A stretch of DNA of 30,077 bases from Gracilaria vermiculophylla (Eukaryota > Rhodophyta > Florideophyceae > Gracilariales > Gracilariaceae), in the NCBI GenBank assembly GCA_019155205.2, contig JAHNZQ020000172.1, forward strand, positions 1,343,636 to 1,373,712, read 5' to 3'. Below are positions 9,561 through 19,863 of this stretch, piece by piece. The notes under the pieces were generated by a model. That model searched no databases. It was not told where the DNA came from and saw nothing but the letters and a program-made list of their open reading frames with translations. Every line of letters begins with the position of its first letter. Positions within the stretch are counted from its first letter, which is position 1. The position numbers were made by a program, and so were the translations under genes.

Positions 9561-10209
9561 CTACTGTTCCGTTTTAAAACTGTTTATCGATCGGCCAATA
9601 CTTCCGGGTTTCGTTGCCGACCACTGGGAAATTTGAGCCAAAGCTTTCGGCTCTTCTTTGGTGTGCATTCTTGTTTCCGTGTACCAACCTTTCTCTTCTT
9701 CTGTGTGTTCAAAATTGCTCACCAAACTTTCTTCAACCTCTTCCACGTTTTTGTCTAGTTTATCACCTGCATCTTGCACAGCAGCAGATAGTTCTTTGCT
9801 GCAAATAGCCGGTCCGCCGTCCTCGATGGAAGCAGATGTTTTTCTCTTCTTCGATCCCGGGACTTTCACAGTCATCTTTGCCATATCATACGCCAGCCTA
9901 GGCTTTTTGCTGGACCATTTTCCTTTCTTATCGTAAGGGCTTTTCAAAAAGATTTGAACCATGTCATCTATTGAAATAGGAACCTCCTCGATGGTCTTAG
10001 ATTAACGATAAATGTCCACTTCCTCCTCGCGAGCAAGGTCTGATGTGCATTGACGAGGTCTTGAGATACCAGTTTCGGAATGATTTCGGATTCGATAGGC
10101 CTAGCGTATCCCTTGGCCAATTCCTGTGCTGACATTGTGTGGCTTCCTTAATGGCCATTCTAAACTCTGATTGCTTGCTGGATGTACATAGCGTTTGGCT
10201 AGTCCGTTA
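9561..10209 (-). pseudogene. Copia B integrase C-terminal region
   Basis: The minus strand reads MYIQQAIRV..., then SAQELAKGYARP (about 10130-10080), and then the open segment 9962-9561 with KGKWSSKKPRLAY, VKVPGSKK, ICSKELSAAVQDAGDKLD and a low-complexity acidic tail. This corresponds block by block to 4684-4025 of Copia A. The reading starts at the left edge of the 559-base insertion and is interrupted by stops near 10000. Confidence 0.75.
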
Positions 10210-10768
10210 TGTAGTACAGCGGATCCTAAGGTGGTATGGTGGTGTGGCTTTACGATGGGATATTCCTAAGGAGGGCACGTATTTTATTGTCTAGGCCACG
10301 TGGTGTACATTTTTGGCCCACGTGCGTTACATTACTCTTGAGGAATGGTAGAATTTAGATTTATGTTAGGCGATCGTTGCAAGTTCTTTCATGACCTTAG
10401 TAATGAGACCTTCCGAGGCGGGCTCCCGGCTTGATACTTAATCTGCCGGTCGAGCTCCACCTCTGGGGAAGTAAACCAAGTACTCTTGAGTCTAGGTCAA
10501 AATTTTCGGTTGGACTGTCGTGGGACATCCTTAGGTTTCGAAGCCGTTGATCTCCATGTCGCCTCTCAGCAGCACCTGTAGGAGCATTGTTCGCCTAATG
10601 AACCTCCCCCTCTGCTTGGTGTTTGAGGATCCCCTTTCAGAATTCCTTCGGCTCGTGATAGGGAGTACCGGAGACCACCCTTGTGACATTGCGCGCGTTT
10701 GGAGTAAACAAAAACTCCTAGCGGACGTTGTGCGCTATTACCTCGAAAATAGAACTGACGGTACCACA
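10210..10768. repeat. 559-bp non-coding repeat inserted in Copia B integrase
   Basis: Starts TGTAGTACAG and ends GGTACCACA. A second copy lies at 16472-17032. The element splits the integrase between AQIETQW and the MYIQQAIRV block. The ends form an imperfect 10-base inverted repeat (8 of 10 match), and the sequence starts TG and ends CA, so a solo LTR or a small non-autonomous inverted-repeat element are both possible. Flanks CCGTTA (left) and CCATTG (right) agree at 4 of 6 positions and could be a worn target duplication. Inside are two CACGTG sites in a GGCC-flanked inverted arrangement (10295-10324). Confidence 0.75.
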
Positions 10769-11617
10769 CCATTGAGTCTCTATTTGCGCCTTCTTAAGTC
10801 GTATGAATACATCCCTGATAATTCTGTGCTTTGATTTTAGCACGTTTTTGTTACGTCTACGGGATGGCAACGGTTTTGTCTCTATGTCTTCAGTTTTAAA
10901 GTAGGTCAAAAAAATAGTATTCATGAAAACAGGATCATAAGTATCCATCTTCGGCTGCCAAAAGAAAGTTATCCAATGTGCATCGTAAAATTGAATCGCT
11001 TTCTTCATGGACGTATCTTCAATCAAAGCACCTACAGAATAACGTGAGTCTGTGTCCATGGTACGCATTACGCAATGTTGCTCCAAGAACATGTGGTCCG
11101 CGCACACTACATCATTGAATGACCGGGTCATGTTGCTAAGAGATACCTTCTTGGTCTTCTTTGGCTTGGATTTTGTGATGCATGCAGTGCAACGCTCCAT
11201 AATACCCTGTAGCTACTTATGCATCTGGTGGTTCCATAAGCTGTTTCATTCCAGTAGTACCTGAATGTCCAGGTAGCTTGAACGTCCTCAGGTGTGCTTG
11301 TGGAATTTGTTTATGATCTCCCTAAGAGCCTTAGATGGTCGGTTGTTCACAATTCCTTCAATGCTTGCAGAAGCACTAAACAGTGTTGTCTGGTTTTTCG
11401 GAGACAGCGTACCACTTCTGGAGGTATTTGCAAAGGTGGGAACGTAGGTGTGCATATCCTTATTTACTAGGCTGATGCTTCCTTTGTGCTTACTCTTAGA
11501 ATACGATGACAGTAACAATTTGTTCAGATTAGCGTGCATGATGTCGCAATAGCTCGTGACAATCCGTTCGGTGACCGATCGAGACGAGCCTTCAATAACG
11601 AGAGGGGTTATTTGCAC
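10769..11617 (-). pseudogene. Copia B integrase zinc finger and catalytic core
   Basis: The minus strand from 11617 gives ERIVTSYCDIMHANLNKL (post-protease region). It then gives FHKH with an in-frame stop, the paired-His part of the integrase zinc finger, and CTACITK (11190, paired Cys). The core follows: SFNDVVCADHMFLEQ, with the first catalytic Asp present. The second catalytic position reads TYDPVFM. The third reads NVLKSKHRII, where Lys replaces the expected Glu. At least three stops interrupt the zinc-finger stretch. Inactive on sequence grounds. The homologous block in Copia A is 5200-4700. Confidence 0.8.
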
Positions 11618-11949
11618 AGTGCCCTATTCTTCGGCCTCTGCTTGAAACACTAACGACCCGGGGTTATCTTCGACTCGCTCTTTTGTTTGCTCCTTCCGTA
11701 GAACCAGTAAAAAAGATAGGCCATGGAGTCGGGTAGCAAGCCTAGCACACCATTCCATTTTCGACACACGATGTGGTAGATAAGGTTCAGTGCAACGGAG
11801 CCGATTCCACTCTATGGCAACCCATATTCCAGCTAAAGGCCTTTAAAACTCTCAAAGGTGATCAACTCGGTGCTGCCTTCGCTGAGAGTAGCCATTTTAA
11901 ACCGTACTACATTCCTTTCGGATTCCTGTCCGGTTGCTGCAGAATCCGG

Positions 11950-12828
11950 AGATTATGCTCCAGGCTTGAGTGACCCATCCTCGAGATGGTCCTTCTTGCA
12001 GTGCCCAAGCTCCTTACACTTATGAAACTTCGTCATGCTCTTGACCCTTGCGATCTGCTCCGGGGTTTTACGGTAATTTTGTCCAGAACTGGACTGTTTT
12101 TCTCCTGACCGAGTACCACGGTCCACGTAGTGCAGAACATTACTGGGGATTGTTCGCGGCGACTGCTTCAACCCTTTGTTTAGCACCTTGTCACAATGCT
12201 TCAGTACAGATACGAAAGCATAGTAAGATATCGATTTGAGGTAGTCCGTAGTTGTCAACAAAGATGGAAAGCTAGAGTCCTTCGGAGTGGCGTTGGCCAG
12301 TACAGTAACTCATTGATTGCTTTCCACGTCTGCGCTAGCCAAAAGAGCAAACGCTACCGAAAAAACCTGACAGTCTACCTCCGGTCCATGCGCGTCTAAT
12401 CGAGAAACTTCAGCCTGAAGCATAGACTCGAAGCTCATGAAACTTTCATTCCTGTTCTTATTGGTGTTCAATAGTCCCGTTAAATCTTGAAAAACATCCG
12501 GAACGATAGCAAGGGGATTTATCTCATATTACTGGCCCAAAATTGATTCTGTGCCCTTCTTTGAGCGAATTTTACTGTGCGAAATAGCTTTACACAGGTC
12601 CCGAGCTCTTCCATACAATTGAGACTGCAACATGATGACGCGCGCCTGCTTTGAAGTATTGTCACCGTTAGAGTCGGCGATTGTATCTTGAAACGCTTCC
12701 CACAGTGATACGGCTGCTGTATATTGTTCTTGATTTCCACGAACGTCTTTCCACGGAATGCTTCTAATATTCCACGAAAAACGGGGCCTAGACTGCAGCT
12801 AAGTAGAGCTTTCTGGGCCAATAATTAT
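11950..12828 (-). pseudogene. Copia B gag with degenerate zinc knuckle
   Basis: After the 5' LTR the minus strand reads PRFSWNIRSIPWKDVRG, NQEQYTAAVSLWEAFQDT and LQSQLYGRARDLCKAIS in one nearly continuous frame. After one stop the open segment 12261-11953 ends in KFHKCKELGHCKKDH, a damaged CCHC knuckle typical of Copia gag. No ATG at the expected place is visible. The protease that should follow (about 11950-11650) is too degraded for me to identify its catalytic triplet. Confidence 0.7.
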
Positions 12829-13153
12829 TGAAGTTCGAGGGATTTATTCTGCGCCTGATACTTCCCAAAGTGTTTACTCGTTCGAGCTGCCTCTTTCCCC
12901 AGTTCTGGTTACCATGAGTCGGTACTTGCACTTTTATACTTTTTTACGCGCGCAACTGTCCACTAACTATCCAAATATCAGCGTAAGAGAGCGTACTGGG
13001 CTCTTCTAGCCATGTCTACAGTACGTGTTGGAGAGAACGGTGCTCTGCTCAAAGTGTACTAGGAATTGAGTGGCAAAACATCATTCCATTTTCAAACACC
13101 TACATAATCTGCCACTCTTGTGTAAGCCAAAATATCTGAGTCATTACTTGACA
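12829..13153 (-). repeat. 325-bp LTR: 5' LTR of Copia B
   Basis: Gapless partner of 7389-7713. On the minus strand it begins TGTCAAGTAATGAC and ends ACTTCA, followed directly by the Copia B leader. The TATACTTTTT/AAAAGTATAAAAG-like stretch near 12940 on the minus strand is a plausible U3 TATA region. The outer flank (TAGGG) does not match the flank of the other LTR (AGTCT), as expected if the left flank is another element rather than the original target site. Confidence 0.85.
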
Positions 13154-14280
13154 TAGGGCAGGTGTTCGTTTCTCGCAGATTCGTAGTAGTCGATGGTTTG
13201 CATGCGATATACACTTAAAAGTGGCGTTGTTTTGACTCACTATGTCAAGGTCCGCAAGCGAAGCGGCCGTAAAAACCGTCATGATGGCTGCAGTAAAGCT
13301 TTCCTACACCCTAGCGCGTATTAGTTGCGTTATTCTGCGCCGCCTAAACGACTGAGTTCCAAAATTATTTTACTCTGTAACAACGGTGTGTAGTAGCAAT
13401 ATAATTAGACATGCCTTGCACCACAATGGTATGCAGTAAGCCATGAACGTCCTTTCAGATTGATGACAAAGTTCCCTTGCATGGCAGACGAGAAAGAAAC
13501 CTTCATAAATACCAAAATACACAGGTCTAGTTTTCTTTTTTGAACGCACATAAGCATATCTGGTTCATAGAGTGCATACACTCTCGTCTAACCGCACTGT
13601 GATTTTGTAATTTTTGTGGCGTGTTAGTTCATGATAACATTCACAGAACCTTGTAAAATACAAAAGCCATATTTATACCGCTCTATGATCATTTGAGCTT
13701 GATCAAGATTGCTTCTTGTTTTGCAATGGTTCACAAACTATTGATGAAATAAAGGATAGCGATACGACGATTTTACTCAAAAGTGCCCAAAACGCTGTTT
13801 TAATAACCACACAAAATCTGTTCATGGAAATTGCGTGTAGGATTCATGCATTGGGGCTCTACCCCAACTTCTAAAAACAAACATTTGAATGCATGGTTTT
13901 ATAAATTGAGAAGAAGAGTGAATTGATTCCCAGTCGAACGAAAATGACTGACAACGCTGTGCGGTGTTTCATAAAGTATTGTACAGACATGCGTTGGGAG
14001 TAAAGGTTGGTCTTTGCGCAAAAACTTTACTAAAAGATTTTGCGCGAAGACCAGTCATTACAAATGTAGGCTTGTTTTGCCCCTACGTTGTCCGAGATTT
14101 TTGGTTTACAGATGGGGGTTCATAACCGCCGACTCGTGGTTGAGCGAAAAAACCCGTCTGATATATGCACACCATCTTGTGTCAGCTGCCAGCAGTTTGA
14201 AGCACACGTTTACAAGCAAGAGGGCGAAATATAATTATTTTTACTCAAAGTGATTGGGACGCTTTTATTTACAGATACGT
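13154..14280. other. no gene seen
   Basis: AT-rich sequence outside Copia B. The open frames (for example 14014-14253 on the plus strand) are short, lack any domain I recognise and have no counterpart elsewhere in the window. Probably decayed mobile-element or intergenic DNA. Confidence 0.4.
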
Positions 14281-14289
14281 TATGCACAT

Positions 14290-15180
14290 TCACGCTTAGA
14301 AGCATTGGTCGTTTATCCTCAGCAGCCGCAGTCTGCAAAACTTGTCTGATGCTCTTTCTGGGCATTTCATCCCTATTGACTTCTGACAACCATTCACAAA
14401 GTTTCTAACATATTTCGGAGTAGTCCGCTCTCAAAGCGTGCTCCCATTTATAAATCTTATTTGACTAACCATTCGGAGCGCTAGATTGCTCAAAACGTCA
14501 GGTACACGCAACGTGACATTATACGCGGCATTACAAGTCTTTCGATGCGAAATGCAGTAGTTCTACCAAAAGGTTAAAAACGTCCATCGACGCTCCAATG
14601 AAAACACCTGTGCAATTTGTTCTCTAGCTCGAATGGTCAACTTTCGAGCATTTCCACCAACACAGTAGCATATGAGCGAATTATCACATTTGATCAAATT
14701 TGATGATTTGCTCATTTGCCAACCAGTTTAATTTCCCCGATACACCGAAAAAGAGCCAAAACTTATAACCATGCCCATAATATATCTACCCTGCAACAAC
14801 TGAGTAATTGCGTAGATTAACATAGGTAGCAAAGCACTGCCTTTTGTTCAACAATAAGAAACCATAAAGATATCGTTATAAACTTTTTCACCTCAGCTGT
14901 ATGTAGATCCTGTTTTTTTCCAGAGCTGTTTCATACTTCCAAAAAACACTTTCCGCAATACTACGGTCTTTGCAAATGTTCCCATTATTCCATTCTTAGA
15001 CCATAAACGTACACCCTCGCACCGGAACGTTTCACCGACACTTTAGTGAAATGGATAGCTTTAACATGTTCTGCGTATCCTAAATATTTTCTCTATTGGT
15101 ACTGTCTACTGATTTGGAAATTCTTCTAAGAGATCTCGTGCATCCAAAATAAGATTTACATTTTCGAGCTTCCCGAAAGC
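14290..15180 (-). pseudogene. possible piggyBac-like transposase remnant
   Basis: Read on the minus strand around 14750-14710, GHGYKFWLFFGVSG resembles the piggyBac transposase stretch in which a glycine/aromatic KxW segment precedes a V-S/K-G turn. About 100 bases downstream an interrupted frame gives NLLVELLHFASKDL, similar to the segment after the second catalytic Asp. Further on come RADYSEI and LCEWLSEVN. Many stops. The order and spacing fit piggyBac, but the catalytic aspartates are not clearly readable, so this is a tentative call. The repeat at 15180-15780 may be its N-terminal part. Confidence 0.4.
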
Positions 15181-15780
15181 TGTTTTAGTATTAGAATAAT
15201 TTCAATAAATTTTGTCAATATCTGCCTGGTATCTAAATGCATAATTAAAAAGTATTATTGCAAAACCTTTTGGCTAAACAGAATCTCTCACTTTGAATCC
15301 GTATAATTTATGTCTGCTGCTGATATATGTTTTACCTTCTGTCATGCCTTTAGATGGGCTAAGGAAGCTGCTAAGAAGTTACTTCAGTAGCATACTGATA
15401 GTGATGAAAATGGTTAAGTCCTCTCTGGTTTTGAAGCATCACATTCATAGGTAAGCGACCATCCTTTTTATCTACGAAATGCTTAAACATTTGAATAGAT
15501 AAACAGTAGATAACTTAAATTGTCAGTCTTTCAAACGATAAGCCCCACATTTTGAACATATTTCCAGAAACCTCCTTATTTTCTTTGTACTTTATTATCG
15601 GAAACAGCATGAATAAAATACATTTCGGAGATGCTTAAATTGTGTTTTCCACTGTTCAATTTCGGGCCTACAATGTTAAACAAAATGACCCGAGATTCAT
15701 CAAATTCACGAGATAGGATATGAGTCATTTCTATTATAGTTGATGGCCATTTGCGCATATAAAGAAAATCCTAAGTTACA
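15180..15780 (-). repeat. dispersed repeat, copy 1 (coding-like relic)
   Basis: Diverged from but recognisably the same as 29230-29830. An example is CAGTCTTTCAAA followed by AGCCC.ACAT, and ATGAAAA..TTA preceding CTCTCT.GTT. The minus strand holds an open piece (15758-15576) with FDESRVILFNIVGPKL and SEMYFIHAVSDNKVQRK. The other copy encodes degenerate versions of the same peptides, so the repeat derives from a coding sequence, presumably a transposase. It lies directly upstream of the piggyBac-like fragment. Confidence 0.6.
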
Positions 15781-15789
15781 CTTCGCGAA

Positions 15790-16471
15790 TCTAGTTTTTT
15801 GTCGGTATCAGTGAAAGCGGTTGAGAGAGATATTGCAATATGTTGGAATGACGCTGAAATGCAGGATTTGATAGTTATCAAAGAGTGGCATGAGCTGTTT
15901 CTGGACTTATGTCAGAAATATTGGCAATGTTGAGGTTATCTTTTATATGCAAGGCTTTATAATTGTTAAAGGATTGGTTATATTCGGAAACATCAAGGTT
16001 TGGTGTAGAAAGCTTATACCTACAGGCCTCTTCTCGCTTTTGCTCTTGTTGTTTTTTGTAACAAGGAAATTTGATGCTTTGTATTGTTGTAGAACGCTAT
16101 GTAGAATTACATAGGCTATGTTTACATAGCTGTTTGTATGCAAAAACTGTCGGATTAGCAGTACAATTTCATTTTAGCTAAAAATATGAAATATGTGTCT
16201 ACTTAGATCTTATTAACCCATAATGTCTACTGCCTGCACCAAACAGAACGAATTTCTTCGAATAGCTTTCATCCCCAGTGATATTTGTGCGAATGTTTTA
16301 GAACAGTTCCTGGGATACCATTGGCCTACAAATAACGCCAAATGAAAAACGTTCGGCATTCAATACCGGCTCCTCGCGACACAATATATAAACATGATAA
16401 ACACCTATAAACGTAGTATCTTTTGTATCCCCTTCGGTTGTAAGATCCAACCTGTTTTCGACTGCTGTCTC
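15790..16471. other. AT-rich, no gene seen
   Basis: Open frames up to 74 residues on both strands carry no domain I recognise. They look like chance openings in AT-rich DNA. The segment sits between the dispersed repeat and the second copy of the 560-base repeat. Confidence 0.4.
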
Positions 16472-17032
16472 TGTAGTACAGTGGATCCTGAGGTACTTTA
16501 GTATTGTCGTGTGGCTCTGCGACGGAACATTCCTTAGGAGGGTTCGTATTTTTTTTAATTTCGCCGCGTGGTGCATTATTCGGCCCACGTGTGCGACACT
16601 ACTCCTGAAGAATTCTAAAATTTAGATTTGTTTTTGTTACCTGATGCAGGTAATTATTACCGTAGTTAGACCTGTCAAGGCAAACTTGGGGCACGGTTCT
16701 TAATATGCCGGTCGAGCTCCACCTCTGAGGCATGTAAAACAAGCATACTTTAGTCTTCTTTTAGTTGTTCCAGTTGGAGACTGTTGTCCAACACCTTCAG
16801 GTTTCTAAGCCGTCAATCCCCAGGTCACTTCATAGCAGCGTCTGTATGAGCATTGTGCGCCAAGTGAACCCCCTTATCCGCTTTGTGCTTGCAAACCCTC
16901 TTTCAGGATTTTCCCGGCTCGTGAACATGATTACCGCAGAGCACCTGTAGGAGCTCGCGCCTTTGGAGTCACCAAAAACTCCTAATGGACTTTGTGCACT
17001 ACCACCTTGAAAGGAGAACTGAAAGTAACACA
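16472..17032. repeat. 561-bp non-coding repeat, second copy
   Basis: Aligns throughout with 10210-10768. Shared segments are TGTAGTACAG at the start, CCGGTCGAGCTCCACCTCTG in the middle (identical 20-mer) and GGAGAACTGA/AAAATAGAACTGA near the end. It ends AGTAACACA. The flanks (GTCTC on the left, ATTTT on the right) do not match each other, so no target duplication is visible. The two copies are the same orientation, about 6.3 kb apart. Confidence 0.75.
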
Positions 17033-17812
17033 ATTTTGGCAAGCGTAGCTGACAGCGAAACGCTAAAACAAGGCATAGCGCTTTGAAAATTAGTAAACAC
17101 TAAATTTGTAGACATGCAGTCGTCAGGTAGTCTACTAACAGTATTTTCTGAGTTTTTGTTCAAATTTTGGCATTCCTCTGGGATTGAGTCACTCCAAATC
17201 CTCTTCTTTGTCTCTTCCCAGGATTAACTCTCAAGTAATTTTTTGGTTAGATGTTGTTGTTTATGTTTTGCCATGAAGTCAACCCGGATGTCATCCATCG
17301 TGGGCATATGTAGCATCTGCATGATGAAGAAATATTTCTGTCGACTGGGGAAAATGTAATCGGAGACTACCGGCGTGAAACGTCATCTCTTTAAAGATTC
17401 CGCACATCTCGTAATGTAAAGCAACCAATATATGTTGCACAACTGTTAAAATGCTTCGCTGATTTGTTGATGTATTTAAAATAATGTTGAAGATTCTCTT
17501 TGACGTACACGCCTTTCGGGAGGTTTTGTACTTTTGTGTTCCCGTAATTTCTATCTGCGCCTGTCTATGACTGAACGCACGGCTATTGCCGAGGTAGGTC
17601 CTCTCTTGCGTGGCTAGGCCATGACTAGAGCGAGGAAAGGTTGTAGAGTGCACAATAGGTGCAAGCACAGGATGAGAGAGCCTTTAATTCATTATTTTAT
17701 TTAGATATTTTAGTTTGAATTACAGTTATCTACTCTACAGTACAGTGCATTAAGGTCTACCGCCGCGACTCTCAGAAAACATCAACCAGGATTTCAACTC
17801 TTAGTCTTCTAC
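17033..17812. other. no gene seen
   Basis: A 125-residue minus-strand opening (17668-17291) has no recognisable domain or repeat structure. Base composition is AT-rich and like its surroundings. Likely relic DNA. Confidence 0.35.
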
Positions 17813-17838
17813 CCTTCCTGGGGAGGGTAACTTGGAAC
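17813..17838 (+). repeat. left arm of a perfect 26-bp inverted repeat
   Basis: Contains CTTCCTGGGGAGGG followed by TAACTTGGAAC. The exact reverse complement lies at 19965-19990, 2.1 kb away on the other side of the N gap. The purine run GGGGAGGG followed by a short T-rich start would suit a polypurine tract next to an LTR, but the sequences beyond the 26 bases differ completely between the two sites. Confidence 0.8.
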
Positions 17839-18680
17839 ATAGTGCAATTTGGAACAGGGCCCCGTTTACGTTGTCAAAAACCAAAATGGATCCTTGAGAT
17901 TAGATTTTGATTTCTATCCGATGGTATATAACTCAAACCAGCTCCCATACAACACGTCTTCACCACTATCTCGTTTACGCGAGCTCATATCGAAGAAACC
18001 CGAGCTCATAGTCAGCAAAACTTCCTCCTCCACTTTACCATTACAGACAGGTTCAGTTGGCTGTGTCTGACCTCCGAAGAAAAATGGCGCCAAACCGTTT
18101 GCCCAAACACCAACAGTATCCATACCAGCGTCCGATAAATGAACTCTGACGCAACTCCTTCACTCTCGTTATCATAGTAAACCACTGTGGACGTCATAAT
18201 TTGTAGTGAAGACGTCGGGGCCTCAGTGATGGAATGCTGAGACTGAGTAACAGATAAAATTTTGGGTAGTGTGAGATTGTACCACTGCCCGATAGAAGAA
18301 AGGAGTTTAATGATGATGGGTAGCCTGACCGAGAAGGAAGTTACCACGTGGCCGGTGACCAGCGGTGTTTATACTGTTTTGGAATTACGAATCCAGCCAG
18401 ATTACGCACAAATCATTTGTGCGATAAAAACATTAAACTCACACTTCTGTAATAAAATGCAGTGTGGTGAAATATTCCGTACCCAAAAAAGGAAGTACAC
18501 ACGGAAAATTACTTGGCAAAATTAAATGAGCCAATCACTAAACTATTTGTAATTGCAACGAATATATTGCAACCCAGGAACCAAATCAAGAATTTTTGAA
18601 AGGTGAACAAACCAGCAATGACACAACCCCGAACTCAGACATTGCTACACCGAAGCAATATCATGGAAATGGCGAGGATT
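17839..18680. other. 3' region downstream of the minus-strand Gypsy integrase, no gene
   Basis: On the minus strand this follows the integrase stop at 18681 and should contain the 3' untranslated region and LTR of that element, but I could not find a second LTR copy to define it. The open frames at 18347-18012 (minus) and 17849-18070 (plus) overlap each other and have no recognised domain. Confidence 0.35.
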
Positions 18681-19763
18681 CTATGTAACCAATCTTCTAG
18701 CGTGAATCGCTTTCCTTGTATGACGATTGTGAGCTGACGTTAGCTCATAGTGTGGGTGATTCGCAGAAGTAATCATACATGGTCCGTAAAACTTAGACGA
18801 AAATGGAGGCCACTTGATATTTGAACCCAAAGCCTTGCCACGAGCAACTAGTACGAAGTCTCCAACCTTGAACTTCTTACTAAAAGCAGAGCGAGAAGGC
18901 CTCTCATTGACTAAAATCATATGAGTAGCTCTGGAAGAAGACAAAGCCAAAGTTTCCACATTTCGATTTTCAGCGGTGGAGTCTTCGACGTTTCCATCAG
19001 GAGAATACTCCAGCGGCATTTTTGGGACAATCCCGTACATTAACTCATAAGGAGAGAACCCAGAAGCCAAGTTGCGACGCCTGTATCCATATAACACTTT
19101 ACATATAACAAGATCCCAGTCGGTTGGCCGAGAGTGAACCATCTTTCCAATTCCTCTCTTGATCGTCCCAACCATACGTTCTGCTCTACCATTAGACATA
19201 GGAGCATAAGCAAGAACCGTTTTCCACTTAATATTGTTCTGCTTCATGAAGTTTTCCAGAGAGCCGGCCGTAAAACATGGACCGTTGTCGGAGACTATTA
19301 CTCTTGGTCTTCCAAATGGCATGATGACTTGTTCTTCGACGAATGCAACAACTTCAGCAGCGGTAGCTGCAGGAGTGGGACATACAATTGGCCAACCAGT
19401 AAGATGCTCAACACAGACAAGCAAATGCTTATTTACACGAGGTGTTGTAGGCAAAGGTCCAGCGAAATCGATTGAGAACACATCAAAGAGAGAAGTCAAC
19501 GGAGCCCTTAGTCCAGAGTAATATTTGGGGATACGAGTCATCTTTTGACAATCTTCACAAGTTTTCACATAGTCCTGAATCTCCTTATACATTGCAGGCC
19601 ACCAGAATCGATCGGTAATGAGTTTTCGAGTAGCTATAGAGTCCCAGTGTCCAATATCGTCATGATACAATTGTAGGATAATAGATCTCTTTCTGACGCG
19701 AGGAACTAGTTTCAATCCTCCCTGAACCCGACGAAATAGATCACTTTCCCAGACTACGAACTT
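18681..19763 (-). CDS. Ty3/Gypsy pol, integrase part (5' cut by gap)
   Basis: About 360 residues in one undamaged frame, ending at a stop at 18681. In order: the zinc-binding H-H-C-C region (LYHDDIGH ... CEDCQK), then the integrase core with Asp in FSIDFAGPL, Asp in VSDNGPCF and Glu in GRAERMVG. Exactly 35 residues separate the second Asp and the Glu, so the DD35E triad is complete. The C-terminal domain has FSSKFYGPCMI and ends AIHARRLVT, as in the GPY/F module. I see no chromodomain. The integrase would insert cDNA of the element into host DNA. The RNase H, RT, protease and gag should lie upstream, in or beyond the gap. Compared with every other element in the window this one shows no decay, so it is probably a recent insertion. 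Confidence 0.93.
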   Translation of the reverse strand, partial: KFVVWESDLFRRVQGGLKLVPRVRKRSIILQLYHDDIGHWDSIATRKLITDRFWWPAMYKEIQDYVKTCEDCQKMTRIPKYYSGLRAPLTSLFDVFSIDFAGPLPTTPRVNKHLLVCVEHLTGWPIVCPTPAATAAEVVAFVEEQVIMPFGRPRVIVSDNGPCFTAGSLENFMKQNNIKWKTVLAYAPMSNGRAERMVGTIKRGIGKMVHSRPTDWDLVICKVLYGYRRRNLASGFSPYELMYGIVPKMPLEYSPDGNVEDSTAENRNVETLALSSSRATHMILVNERPSRSAFSKKFKVGDFVLVARGKALGSNIKWPPFSSKFYGPCMITSANHPHYELTSAHNRHTRKAIHARRLVT

Positions 19764-19863
19764 NNNNNNNNNNNNNNNNNNNNNNNNNNNNNNNNNNNNN
19801 NNNNNNNNNNNNNNNNNNNNNNNNNNNNNNNNNNNNNNNNNNNNNNNNNNNNNNNNNNNNNNN
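19764..19863. other. assembly gap (100 N)
   Basis: Exactly 100 N, the usual placeholder for a gap of unknown size. Sequence on the right is not shown to be contiguous with the integrase on the left. An apparent frame running through the gap on the minus strand is not evidence of continuity. Confidence 0.98.

Larger units (their letters stand above)
7714..12828 (-). mobile_element. Ty1/Copia retrotransposon relic B, internal region
   Basis: Complete Copia layout on the minus strand between two 325-base LTRs: leader and gag (about 12820-11950), protease region (about 11950-11520), integrase (11617-9561, split by a 559-base insertion at 10210-10768), reverse transcriptase (about 9540-8305) and RNase H (8304-7738). 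Without the insertion the whole element is about 5.2 kb, normal for Copia. Many stops and frameshifts, loss of catalytic residues and about 20% LTR divergence make it an old relic. Confidence 0.9.

Noticed and set aside
7384..13158. Target-site duplication around Copia B
   Set aside because: Flanks read AGTCT and TAGGG and do not match. The left flank is another element, so none is expected.
14014..14253. A plus-strand 79-residue open frame
   Set aside because: No domain, repeat or homologous copy. It lies in AT-rich relic sequence.
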